Below are positions 1 to 9,930 of a stretch of 64,000 nucleotides of DNA, piece by piece; positions within the stretch are counted from its first letter, which is position 1; the number at the start of each line of letters is the position of its first letter. The translations under genes were made by a program, and so were the position numbers. The stretch is from Triparma columacea (taxonomy: Eukaryota > Sar > Bolidophyceae > Parmales > Triparmaceae). The notes beneath the pieces were generated by a model that saw only the letters and a program-made list of their open reading frames with translations, was not told the origin of the DNA and did not search any database. Location of the stretch: NCBI GenBank assembly GCA_030267965.1, contig BRYA01000003.1, positions 1 to 64,000 of the forward strand, written 5' to 3'.

Positions 1-21
1 AGCAAATGTGAAATTTGACTA

Positions 22-95
22 TATCAGGGACTGTCCCTGATAGGGCCAAAAAATTTGATCCTATCAGGGACATTGTCACTGATAGAGAAAAAATC
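22..95. repeat. Palindromic repeat cluster downstream of the START-protein gene
   Basis: Positions 22-42 form a near-perfect palindrome: TATCAGGGAC, one spacer base, then GTCCCTGATA. A third TATCAGGGAC arm starts at 62 and is followed by an imperfect partner ending in ACTGATAG. The cluster lies just after the stop codon of the minus-strand gene that ends at 103. It could be a terminator-like hairpin or the edge of a small inverted-repeat element; the window begins too close to tell. Confidence 0.5.
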
Positions 96-102
96 TTGGA
101 TT

Positions 103-3100
103 TTACTTAGGCACAATACTGTTTACTTTATATTTCTCACCTCCAACCTCTTTAATATCCCCATCATCAGCGCCTCCAACACTTGCTCTCCTAATACTTG
201 CTCCCAAAGCACCTGCTAGACCACCCTCAGATTCAGCGTCAACACTTGCTCTCCTCACACTCTCTCTCCTTCTAGCATCTCCTGCTCCTGGAATGTATTC
301 AACAGGCACTCTAGCTCTCATAGCATCATCAAACCATTTTGGCTTGTCCTCCTCCCATCTCACCCAATTGGCCTCTACCCAAGCTCTCACATCCTCTTCA
401 ATTGCCTTCCAATGATGCTTTGACCTTTGGAATGTAAAGACTGCTTTTACATCATCAGCGCCCTCTCGAAAGTTCTTTACTGTCAAGTCCTTACCCCTTT
501 GTAAGCTGTAGAAGGTGCCCCAATACTTTTTTTCTATGTTGAAGGAAAATACAGCAAACAACACAACTATACATGGTATAAATATTCCAACTACTTTCCA
601 TGCCAGTTTAAGACCCTCATCTGCAATATCTCCCCTTCCGGCCAGGACTAAAGCTACTGGGAGACTTCCCATTGTCAATACAAATCCAAACATCCAAAAC
701 ATACCTCCAACCTCATTAGGATGCCTAAACTGCACAATCGATGTAAAGTCTGCCACCACTTTCACCAACACTCTAGCTATAATACTACTCAATATTTCTA
801 CATTGCCACCAACAGGAATCCAATACCAAAAGTCTCCTCTTAGGACCTTTACCAACAAATACAGACCAAGATCGGCCCCAACATAGAGAGAGACCCATCT
901 ACCACCAAGTAGTCCTAACACAACTATTGTCATGCACCTGATCACAAGCATACTTGCACTAAAGAGCATCATTGACACAAATGTGATAGATCTTTTGGTG
1001 GGATTTGCAGGCACATACCCATAGAAGTCAGGCACTTGCTCTCTTTTCACTGGGTCTGTGTCATAGTCATAACTGATAGTTGCAGATGCATAGCCTGTTG
1101 TCAATGCTGAAACTGAAAGTGAGACCCAAGCTGCATCTGAAACACCTCCATCATTTGTTGCAATAGCCATAAGTTGAATGATTACACCAGGTATGGCTTC
1201 AGCAAACATCTCAATCCCTTTCATGACAGTCATCTCGTACATCGGATCAACAGCATGCCCAGTTTCTTGCTTTCCTCCATTTGCTACCCTGTAAGCATCT
1301 ACAGCAGGTTTAAAGCCAATTAAAATTGGAAACCATTCCCTTATCACCCTCAACATCCCCAACTTCCTGTTTTGTGCCCAAACAAAAAACATTTGAATCC
1401 CAATGGACACTACCAAACTTGCCAAAGATGCCTTAAAGTACCCATACTTCTTATCACTCCAAAACATATATGTCACATACACATCAGTAAGCAAATCAAA
1501 CATGGATGTAACAGCACCAACAGTAACTCTGAAAAACAGCCCCCAAGGTGCCGCCTTCACTACACCCTTCCCAATCTCCACAAACATGCCCTCCATCCAT
1601 GGAAACTCCTCAAACAGCTCCCCAACAGCCCTGTTCTGCAATCTCCACATATCTACCCCTGCCTTAATCACCTTCCTGCTCTTCAAACAGGGCATCAAGT
1701 TGTTCCCAATCACCCTTGCCTCCTTCGCCTCCACACACTCAAGCTTGGTAGACACTGAACTGTTGAAGTTGTACTCACAAAGCCTTGCCCTCTTCAGCAA
1801 AGTGACAAACCAAGGGTACTTCTTCACAACCTCCCTCAGTGAAGCACTCTCTTTACACACCTCCTCAACATGTCTCTCTCTATCCTTCCTTGAGTGTGCT
1901 CCTCCAAGTTGTCCTCCATCCCAAACCAAATCAGCACCCAAGGCCTCGCCAGCTTGCTTAGACATCTCCTTTAAAGGGATAAGGTCAATAAAGTAGCGTT
2001 GTGCTTCAGCAGCCTCGTCTAGGTGCCTCTCCAGAGTTGATATTGTTGCCTCCACACTCAAGCTTTCCCCAAGCTCTACCTTAGTGACAAATTCTACCTT
2101 GGTTTCCTTCTCTCCCCTTTTTGTGAATTTTATTGCAACTTCTTCAGAGGCCCTTTGTGCATTATTTCTCTGAGTGTACCTCACAGCATCACTTCTCTCC
2201 ATATTTGCCATTATTGGCTCCATTGTAATCACAATAGTATCTTCATCCACCTTGTGCAGCTTCATCACATTCCAGAACTCCCTATCTCTGTTCTTGTCAC
2301 CATGTTTTGATTGCAACTTCTGCCTTCTCCTCACAACCATTTCCCATTTCCCCTTCTTCTCCTCAACAACCCTCTCAACATCTCCTGTTGTTTCTTGATG
2401 GACTCTGCTTCCAAAGTCCCAGAAGTAGGCAGCAGCTTCCTCCAAACCGGCTCTAACTGTCACTGTTGTCTTTCCCCATCCCTTTCCCTTATCTTCCACC
2501 TTAATCCAGGTATCTGAAAGAGGGAATACACCTTCAACCTTTTGTTTGCCTTCTAGCTCTAGGAATTTGGTGTTAAATTCTGTATTTTTGCCAATAGCCG
2601 TAAGGTCCTTCATTGTATTGATTTGGTGCGTCCTGTTAGTAGCATCAATCTCTTTGCTTTTGTCAAATCTCTTGCGTAAAACTGAGACAGCAGAAAGAAA
2701 TTTAGGTCCCAATTTATTCATTATTGCGTTGGGGACAAAACCACAAACATCAACTTTTGAGATCATGGTGACCCTTGTCTGTGGGATGTAGCCATTGATT
2801 GGATGCAGCGGCTCGAAGTACCAAGTCGTGTGAATAGAGCCCTCGACAGCCCCATTTTCCTCTGGAAAACCTTCAAGTATATCCTGTGTGCTTGAAAAGT
2901 CTAAGAGTATTTTACCGCCCTCTTCTTTGTAAATAACTTCAGTCTTGAAGTCCCTCTTACTGAGACCTGGAACTCCCAAACTTCTTCTAGTAAACCACAA
3001 CATCTTGTGTTTGTTGACATGCTTCACTTGGGTGTACACTCCCCGTGCAGAAGCTGTCTTGGCCATGTGTCTGCTGTGCGTCCCATAGAATTCTGACGCA

Positions 3101-6100
3101 GCGCACTCCTCAGCACTTGCATCAACTACCGTTACAGCTTTACATGTTGCAATGCTTTCTCCATCTATGTGCACCCCTTTCATCTCTACTCTCTTATCTG
3201 GGCTCAAAAGGCTGTACAAATTTGCACTTCCCTTGCACTTCATGTATAAATCCTTCCCCTTCCTGATTGCATCCTCTTCCTCATCTGTATAATCTTGGTG
3301 TTCATTCTTGATGATGTTGACAAGAGAGGCCAGTGCAGCTTTATCAACCTCTTCATCCTGCTTGAAGGAGTCCCTTAATGTTGCTATTGTACTTAGTACT
3401 CGTGGAGTAGATCTGTCAACAATTTTGACTGGAATATGCCCCCCTGTGTCCATGTATTGCGTCAATGTAAGTTTACACTGGAGAACACCATTATGGTCCT
3501 TAATGTTCTTCGCAGTTAGAAATCCACTTGTTGTTGCCCGCACAAGCTTTCCTAGATTTCTCCCATAGTCAACCTGCTCTTTAGCTGGGACAAAGGCCAC
3601 AAACATGGTGTCATCTTGGCGTCCCTTTTGCAATACATATCTCATCACAAACTCTCGTTTGTGAAAAGGGTATGGGAGTTTCTTGATTATAGCAAAATGC
3701 TTCTCGTTGGTCCTTTCCTCTCCCCATTTCCTTATCTCCAGCCTTGCAAGGTTCCCCTCCTCTCGGCTCAATGCCATTCTTTCTCTGCTGCAGTACTCAA
3801 AGAACCAAGCAGCTGCTTCCTCGGCTGAACAGTCGGTTGTGCACTCAGCTCTACCAAAAGTGAGTGTCTTTTTTCCTTTCTCCTGTTGCTTGTACTTGAT
3901 CTCCATCTTCACTCCCCAATAAGGTGACTCAAGAGGCCCCCACCCTTTTTCATCCTCCCCACCAAAGAGCTCCTCCAACTCCCCAAACACCTTCTTCTGG
4001 TCTTCCTCCAACTCAACACCCTCCCTCATCCTCTCCACCAGAACCCCCCTGACCTCAGCATCAACCATCTTCCCATTCCTCCTGAATTTTTCCTGCAATC
4101 TGTTGGCCTCAACAAGCTGACTCTTTGCAAGGTAGTCAACAGTTTTGTCCATAAGTGTCTTTTGAAGATTTTTTAATCGAAGATCGACAGTCTGAATGCG
4201 TGTGACTCTACAGACATTTGGGGCAATCTCAGCAATAAAGTACACGCCAGTTGACTCTGCAACAACAAATCCCTCCTTGCTGATATCCTCAAAACTAGCC
4301 CCATTATAAAGTTGAATGGGCACAATGCCCAATATGTAGTTCGCTCCACCCTTGCCCAACTTGACATCACTCCAAACATTCCATGTTTCAAAGAGCCGAT
4401 CTTTAAGTGGCCTCTGCAAGTGTTTTCCTGCCTGGTAGTGAAGACTGCGGCTGCCATCAAGATCATGCCTGATGACCCTTGTCAAAGAGCCATTTACAAG
4501 CTGGTGTTTCTTGGACCTTTCATATGTCCCCAAAACAAACAATTCAGCCAACATACCCTTTGCTGACTTGTCCACAGTGACCCCAAAGGCTGCCCACACA
4601 TTGTCCCCCTTTCTCCACAAAAACTTGTCCACTCCCTCCTTCAATGACCCCTTGACTCTCTTTCCCTTCTCATACAGCTCATTCTCCAACCCTCCAACTC
4701 CATCTAGCATGTTCTCCTCCTCAACTGTCAGCGGAGGCGGACTTGGAATAACCTCCTCCACGAAGTGCTTCTTCCTCCTCTCATCAATAACCTCAGGATT
4801 GTGAAAGTTCTTCTCGATCTCCTCCACCAGGCCCTTGATTGACGCGTAAATGGTATTGACGTCCCCCCTTCCCTCACTCTTCATCTCCTTTGCTTCCATT
4901 GTTCCGACGAGGGTAAGGGCGGTTTGCCCGTGTTCGTAGGCCGCTAGCCTGATCTCACCATCAACCCTCGCTCGCTGTGCATTTTTCGAACGTGCAATCT
5001 TGACGAGCTTTTTCTTCGCCTCCTTTGGCAAGCCGCTCTCGTCCTCCGACATTATCTCGACGCACTGGCTTGAGCCTTCATTACGAACAGCTCTGATTCT
5101 AAGGAGGTACTCGACGACCGTTCCTTTTAGTTGCTGCCAAAGCACAATCCTATCCCCCTTCTCCCTATGGATAGTAGCGCGTCGGAAAACTCCCGAATTA
5201 CAGTCGGTAAGAATATAATCGAGGACAAGCTGCTGCTCGACATGAACGACTACGCCGACATTCGCTCTCTTAGTATCCCACGATTGTTCGATGATGCCTT
5301 CAACGGCACCGCGCTCGACAAGCACGCCCACCATCTCCTTGTGGGCTTGATATTGCTTGTCTTTTATCTTATCTAGGGCAGGGTGAGTGGTATTATCGTC
5401 CATGCCACCATCAAAGGCTGCAGCAGAGTCATCGACAGCCTCAGGGGCGGCAGTATTCTCTGCGGCAACCTCAGCAGAGTCATCGACGGCCTCAGGGGCG
5501 GCAGTATTCTCTGCGGCAACCTCAGTGGCGTCGACATAGTCTTCGGTGGCCTTGGGGACAACGGCGCGGCGTTGTGCTACCTCGATGGTCTCAACGCGGT
5601 GTGCGGCACGCTCGTGAGCTGCGGCGCGATCTACAGCGGCCCTATCAAGCGCTGCAGCAGAGTCATCGACGGCCTCAGGGGCGGCAGTATTCTCTGCGGC
5701 AACCTCAGGGGCGTCGACATAGTCTTCAGTGGCCATGGGGACATCGGCGCGGCATTGCGCTACCTCGATGGTCTCAGCGCGGTCGGCGGCTCGCTCGTCG
5801 GAACGCTCGTGAGCTGCGGCGCGATCTACAGCGGCCCTATCAAGGGCTGCAGCAGAGTCATTGACGGCCTCAGGGGCGGCAGTATTCTCCATGGCAGCAT
5901 CAGGGGCTGCTGCGTTGTCTGCGTTGGCCTTGGGGACAACGGCGCAGCGTTGTGCTACCTCGATGGTCTCAACGCGGTCGGCGGCACGCTCTTGAGCTGC
6001 AGCGCGATCTGCAGCGGCCCTAAGGGTGGCAGCAAGGTCATTTACAACCGTGACAATGCCAGCTGCAGTTGCGCCCTCGCCTGCTGCGTCCTTGACGGCG

Positions 6101-6339
6101 GCGGCAACTTCGCTGGCGGAAGATGCGGCAGCAGTAAGGTCGGCAAAGAGTTTTGTTGTTATAGCCTTTAGCTGCACGATCTCTTCCTCCCTCTCAGAGA
6201 GCAGAGCTTCATGGTTATTCATCTCACAGTCCAACAGAAGCCTGCGGGAGCGCGAAAATAATTGAACGACCGCAAAAGGGGGTGAGTTAGATAGATCGAA
6301 AATAATTCGCGTCAAAGCGTCGCCACAAGCCCTCCACAT
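103..6339 (-). CDS. Large membrane protein with about four START/SRPBCC-like domains and a C-terminal multi-TM domain
   Basis: An uninterrupted frame of 2078 codons. The more likely start is Met40 (near 6222), which opens a hydrophilic helix-like segment. Residues about 115-315 are an Ala/Glu-rich tandem repeat. Four START-like units follow, at about 580-760, 820-1010, 1060-1250 and 1290-1450. They show the family's alternation of an AAA-F/Y start (for example EEAAAWFFEYCSRE), a central K-R-D/E-F strand (KREF, KRDF) and a later hydrophobic helix. A weaker fifth unit may lie at 360-520. Residues about 1600-1930 hold several membrane helices with the motifs SMFDLLTDVYV and EAIPGVIIQL, which weakly recall XK-related proteins. 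The tail is Arg/Ser-rich. START domains bind lipids or sterols, so a role in lipid sensing or transfer at a membrane is inferred. The ligand and membrane are unknown. Confidence 0.75.
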   Translation of the reverse strand: MWRACGDALTRIIFDLSNSPPFAVVQLFSRSRRLLLDCEMNNHEALLSEREEEIVQLKAITTKLFADLTAAASSASEVAAAVKDAAGEGATAAGIVTVVNDLAATLRAAADRAAAQERAADRVETIEVAQRCAVVPKANADNAAAPDAAMENTAAPEAVNDSAAALDRAAVDRAAAHERSDERAADRAETIEVAQCRADVPMATEDYVDAPEVAAENTAAPEAVDDSAAALDRAAVDRAAAHERAAHRVETIEVAQRRAVVPKATEDYVDATEVAAENTAAPEAVDDSAEVAAENTAAPEAVDDSAAAFDGGMDDNTTHPALDKIKDKQYQAHKEMVGVLVERGAVEGIIEQSWDTKRANVGVVVHVEQQLVLDYILTDCNSGVFRRATIHREKGDRIVLWQQLKGTVVEYLLRIRAVRNEGSSQCVEIMSEDESGLPKEAKKKLVKIARSKNAQRARVDGEIRLAAYEHGQTALTLVGTMEAKEMKSEGRGDVNTIYASIKGLVEEIEKNFHNPEVIDERRKKHFVEEVIPSPPPLTVEEENMLDGVGGLENELYEKGKRVKGSLKEGVDKFLWRKGDNVWAAFGVTVDKSAKGMLAELFVLGTYERSKKHQLVNGSLTRVIRHDLDGSRSLHYQAGKHLQRPLKDRLFETWNVWSDVKLGKGGANYILGIVPIQLYNGASFEDISKEGFVVAESTGVYFIAEIAPNVCRVTRIQTVDLRLKNLQKTLMDKTVDYLAKSQLVEANRLQEKFRRNGKMVDAEVRGVLVERMREGVELEEDQKKVFGELEELFGGEDEKGWGPLESPYWGVKMEIKYKQQEKGKKTLTFGRAECTTDCSAEEAAAWFFEYCSRERMALSREEGNLARLEIRKWGEERTNEKHFAIIKKLPYPFHKREFVMRYVLQKGRQDDTMFVAFVPAKEQVDYGRNLGKLVRATTSGFLTAKNIKDHNGVLQCKLTLTQYMDTGGHIPVKIVDRSTPRVLSTIATLRDSFKQDEEVDKAALASLVNIIKNEHQDYTDEEEDAIRKGKDLYMKCKGSANLYSLLSPDKRVEMKGVHIDGESIATCKAVTVVDASAEECAASEFYGTHSRHMAKTASARGVYTQVKHVNKHKMLWFTRRSLGVPGLSKRDFKTEVIYKEEGGKILLDFSSTQDILEGFPEENGAVEGSIHTTWYFEPLHPINGYIPQTRVTMISKVDVCGFVPNAIMNKLGPKFLSAVSVLRKRFDKSKEIDATNRTHQINTMKDLTAIGKNTEFNTKFLELEGKQKVEGVFPLSDTWIKVEDKGKGWGKTTVTVRAGLEEAAAYFWDFGSRVHQETTGDVERVVEEKKGKWEMVVRRRQKLQSKHGDKNRDREFWNVMKLHKVDEDTIVITMEPIMANMERSDAVRYTQRNNAQRASEEVAIKFTKRGEKETKVEFVTKVELGESLSVEATISTLERHLDEAAEAQRYFIDLIPLKEMSKQAGEALGADLVWDGGQLGGAHSRKDRERHVEEVCKESASLREVVKKYPWFVTLLKRARLCEYNFNSSVSTKLECVEAKEARVIGNNLMPCLKSRKVIKAGVDMWRLQNRAVGELFEEFPWMEGMFVEIGKGVVKAAPWGLFFRVTVGAVTSMFDLLTDVYVTYMFWSDKKYGYFKASLASLVVSIGIQMFFVWAQNRKLGMLRVIREWFPILIGFKPAVDAYRVANGGKQETGHAVDPMYEMTVMKGIEMFAEAIPGVIIQLMAIATNDGGVSDAAWVSLSVSALTTGYASATISYDYDTDPVKREQVPDFYGYVPANPTKRSITFVSMMLFSASMLVIRCMTIVVLGLLGGRWVSLYVGADLGLYLLVKVLRGDFWYWIPVGGNVEILSSIIARVLVKVVADFTSIVQFRHPNEVGGMFWMFGFVLTMGSLPVALVLAGRGDIADEGLKLAWKVVGIFIPCIVVLFAVFSFNIEKKYWGTFYSLQRGKDLTVKNFREGADDVKAVFTFQRSKHHWKAIEEDVRAWVEANWVRWEEDKPKWFDDAMRARVPVEYIPGAGDARRRESVRRASVDAESEGGLAGALGASIRRASVGGADDGDIKEVGGEKYKVNSIVPK
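5390..6010 (-). repeat. In-frame tandem repeat encoding an Ala-rich segment
   Basis: Imperfect repeats of roughly 190-210 bases encode blocks such as AAAHERAADRVETIEVAQ and EVAAENTAAPEAVDDSAAAL in the N-terminal part of the START-domain protein. A shorter internal duplication of AAENTAAPEAVDDSA lies near 5390-5500. Copies differ by a few substitutions and keep frame. The encoded segment looks like a flexible or coiled spacer. Confidence 0.8.
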
Positions 6340-7049
6340 TTTAAAAAATGCTTAGTTGATGATGTCCAAATCCCCCAAATCGGTCCCAAACCCAAACCCA
6401 AGAAACAGGAAGTTGGCATGCTGTTCCGCTGTGCCTCCTGTCTCTCTCTCCCATCTCTCCCCACCGATCCTTCTTCTGCCCCCGCCTTGTACACACCCGT
6501 CGCCTTCTCTCTCTCCTTACCTTTGTCTCGTCCCCTCACTTTCCCTCCCCTCCACAAGTTTTCCAAGGCCTCCCGAAGGCTTCGAGAATAGGAGAGCTTA
6601 CTCTGAAGTTATGACTACCTCTCGAACGATGAAAGAGTATTTATAGTGGAGAAACAATGAATACTTGGACACGTTGCTGTATAAAACTGCAGTTAAAGTT
6701 ACCGAACAAAAATAAGGTTTGGATATATTTTAGCCTGCTCAATCAAGCACAACAAATATCTGAGGTGACCAGCTTTACTCGGTTTGTAAGTTCTCACTAC
6801 GATTGTGCGTGTTGACTTAAAACAGCCTTTCTCTCAATGCGACAAACTCCAACTCTTTACACTTCGTCCCAATGCCGTGCATTCGAAACCTCTCCCACGA
6901 GGCTGCACATGATCGGTGACGAATCCGTTCCCCCCCCCCCGGCCAGTAAGGAGCAAAACAAAATATCCGGATTTTGGTTTCAAAATACAGCGGCGACATT
7001 ACATACCAGGTCGTGTTGTCTGGTTGGGTGTTTGTTTTTAATAATCCCT
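6340..7049. other. Non-coding spacer upstream of the START-protein gene
   Basis: A pyrimidine-rich stretch (about 6430-6560) is followed by AT-rich sequence. Frames here are short and of low complexity. No RNA gene or motif was recognised. The 6340-6600 part probably holds the promoter and 5' UTR of the minus-strand gene ending at 103. Confidence 0.5.
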
Positions 7050-8412
7050 TCACCTCCCTCCCTCGCATTCGTAACATTTATCTTCGTTTCTACAGAACCC
7101 GCAAAAGCTTTTCTCACACCCAACACAAACCGCATGGCAGCATGTAACCCTTTCGCAATACCCGCATGTTATAGCTGAGGGTGTGTTCGTCGGATAAGTC
7201 CGCCTGTCAATTGTTACATTGACGGCCGGGGTACTCGCAGAATTACCGTTGTGGGGGGAACGGTTAGGTATCCAGGAATCACCTCCCACCCTCGCATTCG
7301 TAACATTTATCTTCGTTCCTACAGAACCCGCAAAAGCTTTTCTCACACCCTTTACAAACCGCATGGCAGCATGTAACCCTTTCGCAATACCCGCATGTTA
7401 TAGCTGAGGGTGTTGAGGAGGATAAATCCGCCTGGCAATTGTTACATTGACGACCGGGGTACTCGCAGAATTATCGTTGTGGTGGAACGGTTTGTATCCA
7501 GGAATCACCTCCCTCCCTCGCATTCGTAACATGTATCTTCGTTTCTACAGAACCCGCAGAAGCTTTTCTCACACCCTTTACAAACCGCATGGCAGCATGT
7601 GATCCTTTCGCAATACCCGCATGTTATAGCTGAGGGTGTGTTCGTCGGATAAATCCGCCTGGCAATTGTTACATCTCCTCCCTGGGTACTCGCAGAATTA
7701 CCGTTGTGGGGGAACGGTTGGTATCCATGAATCACCTCCCCCCCTCGCATTCGTAACATGTATCTTCGTTTCTACAGAACCCGCAAAAGCTTTTCTCACA
7801 CCCTTTACAAACCGCATGGCAGCATGTAACCCTTTCGCAATACCCGCATGTTATAGCTGAGGGTGTGTTTCGTCGGATGTCGTCTGCCTGACAATTGTTA
7901 CATCTCCTCCCTGGGTACTCGCAGAATTACCGTTGTGGGGGAACGGTTGGTATCCAGGAATCACCTCCCTCCCTCGCATTCGTAACATTTATCTTCGTTT
8001 CTACAGAACCCGCAGAAGCTTTTCTCACACCCTTTACAAACCGCATGGCAGCATGTGATCCTTTCGCAATACCCGCATGTTATAGCTGAGGGTGTTGAGG
8101 AGGATAGGTCGGCCTGGCAATTGTTACATCTCCTCCCTGGGTACTCGCAGAATTACCGTTGTGGGGGAACGGTTGGTATCCATGAATCACCTCCCCCCCT
8201 CGCATTCATAACATGTATCTTCGTTTCTACAGAACCCGCAAAAGCTTTTCTCACACCCTTTACAAACCGCGTGGCAGCATGTGATCCTTTCGCAATACCC
8301 GCATGTTATAGCTGAGGGTGTTGAGGAGGATAGGTCTGCCTGGCAGTTGTTACATTGACGGCCGGGGTACTCGCAGAATTACCGTTGTGGGGGAACGGTT
8401 GGTATCCATGAA
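7050..8412 (-). repeat. Six further tandem copies (226-229 bp) of a Cys-rich exon
   Basis: A landmark in each unit (TACAGAACCCGCA on the plus strand) occurs at 7091, 7320, 7546, 7773, 8002, 8228 and 8454, giving spacings of 229, 226, 227, 229, 226 and 226. The unit at 8454 is the coding last exon of the neighbouring gene; the other six lie downstream of its stop. On the minus strand each unit can encode C-E-Y-P-G-R-x-C-N-N-C then C-G-Y-C, T-C-C-H-A-V-C, G-C-E-K-S-F-C-G-F-C and C-Y-E-C. Between units, a TGA after EGGR, an extra base and a TAA block simple read-through. Some copies also carry a one-base indel in the middle (near 7180 and 7640). They may be duplicated pseudo-exons, 3' UTR sequence or alternative terminal exons. 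Confidence 0.8.
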
Positions 8413-9419
8413 TCACCTCCCTCCCTCGCATTCGTAACATGTATCTTCGTTTCTACAGAACCCGCAGAAGCTTTTCTCACACCCTTTACAAACCGCATGG
8501 CAGCATGTAACCCTTTCGCAGTACCCGCATGTTATAGCTGAGGGTGTTGAGGAGGATAGGTCGGCCTGGCAGTTGTTACATTGACGGCCGGGGTACTCGC
8601 AGAATATCGTGGGGGGGGAACGGTTTGTATCCAGGAATCTTAGGGGTGGGGGGAAGGGGGGGGGGGAGGGGTTAGGATATTCTCATAGTCGTCTATCGTC
8701 ATCGTCTGTTTGTAATCGTAGTATATAAATCTACCTCCTCCTCCTCTTCCCCCCCTCATTTCCTCTCCCCCCTCTCCCCTACTCCCTTACCTTCTTTCCT
8801 CTCTCCTTTCCCCCCCCCCATCACTTCTCTCTCTATTCCCCCCTACCAGCCACGGTAACGTAAGTTGTCTTCTTTCCCCTCCCCCTCCTCCTCCTCTACC
8901 CCCCATACCCCCGTTGTTGCTACCCCATGATCCTCCCCGGTATACACCATTTATACGATCGAGGTTTACGCGCGCGTCGGCGAGACGCTGACGATGACGT
9001 TGGACTTCTTTACTCCACCATGGTAATCTTGATGATGAAGGTGCGGGGGGGGGGTTTGGGGATGAGGAGGTTGACGTGAAGTGGGATTGGAGTTGGACGT
9101 TTATAGGGAGCATTGGGGGGGGGGGAGGGGAGCTGGAATTTGAAGGTGAGGTTAGGGAGGTGGACATTGCCATGGTGTCAAAGAGAGAGGAAAAACCACC
9201 TGAACCTGGGGCTGGATGACGAGACTTGGTTGAGGAGAGGGTGGAGCGGGAGGACTTTGAGAGGGAGGTTGTTGGTGATGGGGTGGAACGTTTGTTGGAT
9301 GGTTTTTGCGATGCTGTGGTTATATTTGTGGGTGTATTGGTGTCCATATTGGTGGGTATATCAGTGTCCATGCTGGTGTTCATACTGGTGTCCATACTAA
9401 TGTCCATACTAGCGTCCAT
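8413..9419 (-). CDS. Cys-rich (predicted zinc-binding) protein with a Ser/Thr/Pro-rich N-terminus
   Basis: Predicted join of exon 1 (9419-8791) and exon 2 (8638-8413), about 284 residues. Exon 1 encodes MDxS/MDT repeats, a Ser/Pro-rich linker and a conserved-looking stretch LPWWSKEVQRHRQRLADARV, then a Gly-rich tail. It ends at AAGAAG|GTAAGGG. The intron (8790-8639) has a strong C-rich tract and ends CCCCTAAG. Phase is kept (AG|A). Exon 2 encodes at least fourteen Cys in the pattern C-x6-C-x2-C, CxxC, CC-H, C-x2-C, CxxC, CxxC, which fits a treble-clef or RING/B-box-like zinc module, and stops at TGA after EGGR. The family is not recognised. Exon 1 is of low complexity, so its translation is less certain than exon 2. 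Confidence 0.5.
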
Positions 9420-9930
9420 ATTGATTATTGGATCGTGTGAAGGTATTTCGATTAGATGCAGTGATTAGTATGTATTCGTAGGTGTTATTTGTCGTGTTTT
9501 TGGTCTTTTTTTGGCCCTTTTTAGAGTGGGTCTGTCGGCGGCAACTCTAATTTCCCTCTTATTATGCTAGTTTTATACGTTAATTGATGATTAATGTGTA
9601 AATGTGCACTAATATACTCTATATTATACGTATTGTAGTAAATTGAGGTAAAATGATGCTCAGAAAGAGATTTGGAGGCAATAAAATGAGGCGAAAAACA
9701 AAGATTTGAGGGAAGGGGGGAGTTTTGAGGAGACCATGACTGCTTCTACGTCCATTTTAGATCCTTTACGACCTCACTAATTTACTACAAAAGTACACCA
9801 CGAAAGCGGCGTCGTAATTCTACCGATGATGAAAAAAATAAAACGACGCGTTTGCATCTTCACGTTTAAATGAGTCAATCAAAAAGCTCACTCTGGACCC
9901 CACATCCTCCTCCCATCCTTGTCCCAATAA
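9420..9930. other. Divergent intergenic region
   Basis: A 511-base spacer between a minus-strand start (9419) and a plus-strand start (9931). It is AT-rich from about 9530 to 9890. No RNA gene or coding frame was recognised. It presumably holds promoters for both flanking genes. Confidence 0.5.

Noticed and set aside
62..90. Resemblance of ACTGATAGAGA to the tet operator
   Set aside because: Only part of the operator matches and a bacterial repressor site has no meaning in this eukaryotic context; no vector sequence is nearby.
5383..6171. 262-codon plus-strand frame (Gly/Ser/Leu-rich)
   Set aside because: It is the antisense shadow of the Ala-rich repeats of the START-domain protein; its repeats merely mirror that coding strand.
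7219..8315. Plus-strand frames with repeated CAFVTFIFVSTEPAKAFLTPF-like peptides
   Set aside because: The opposite strand has dense Cys pairs in a zinc-module pattern, a matching upstream exon and a strong acceptor. The plus-strand peptides lack such features and are shadows.
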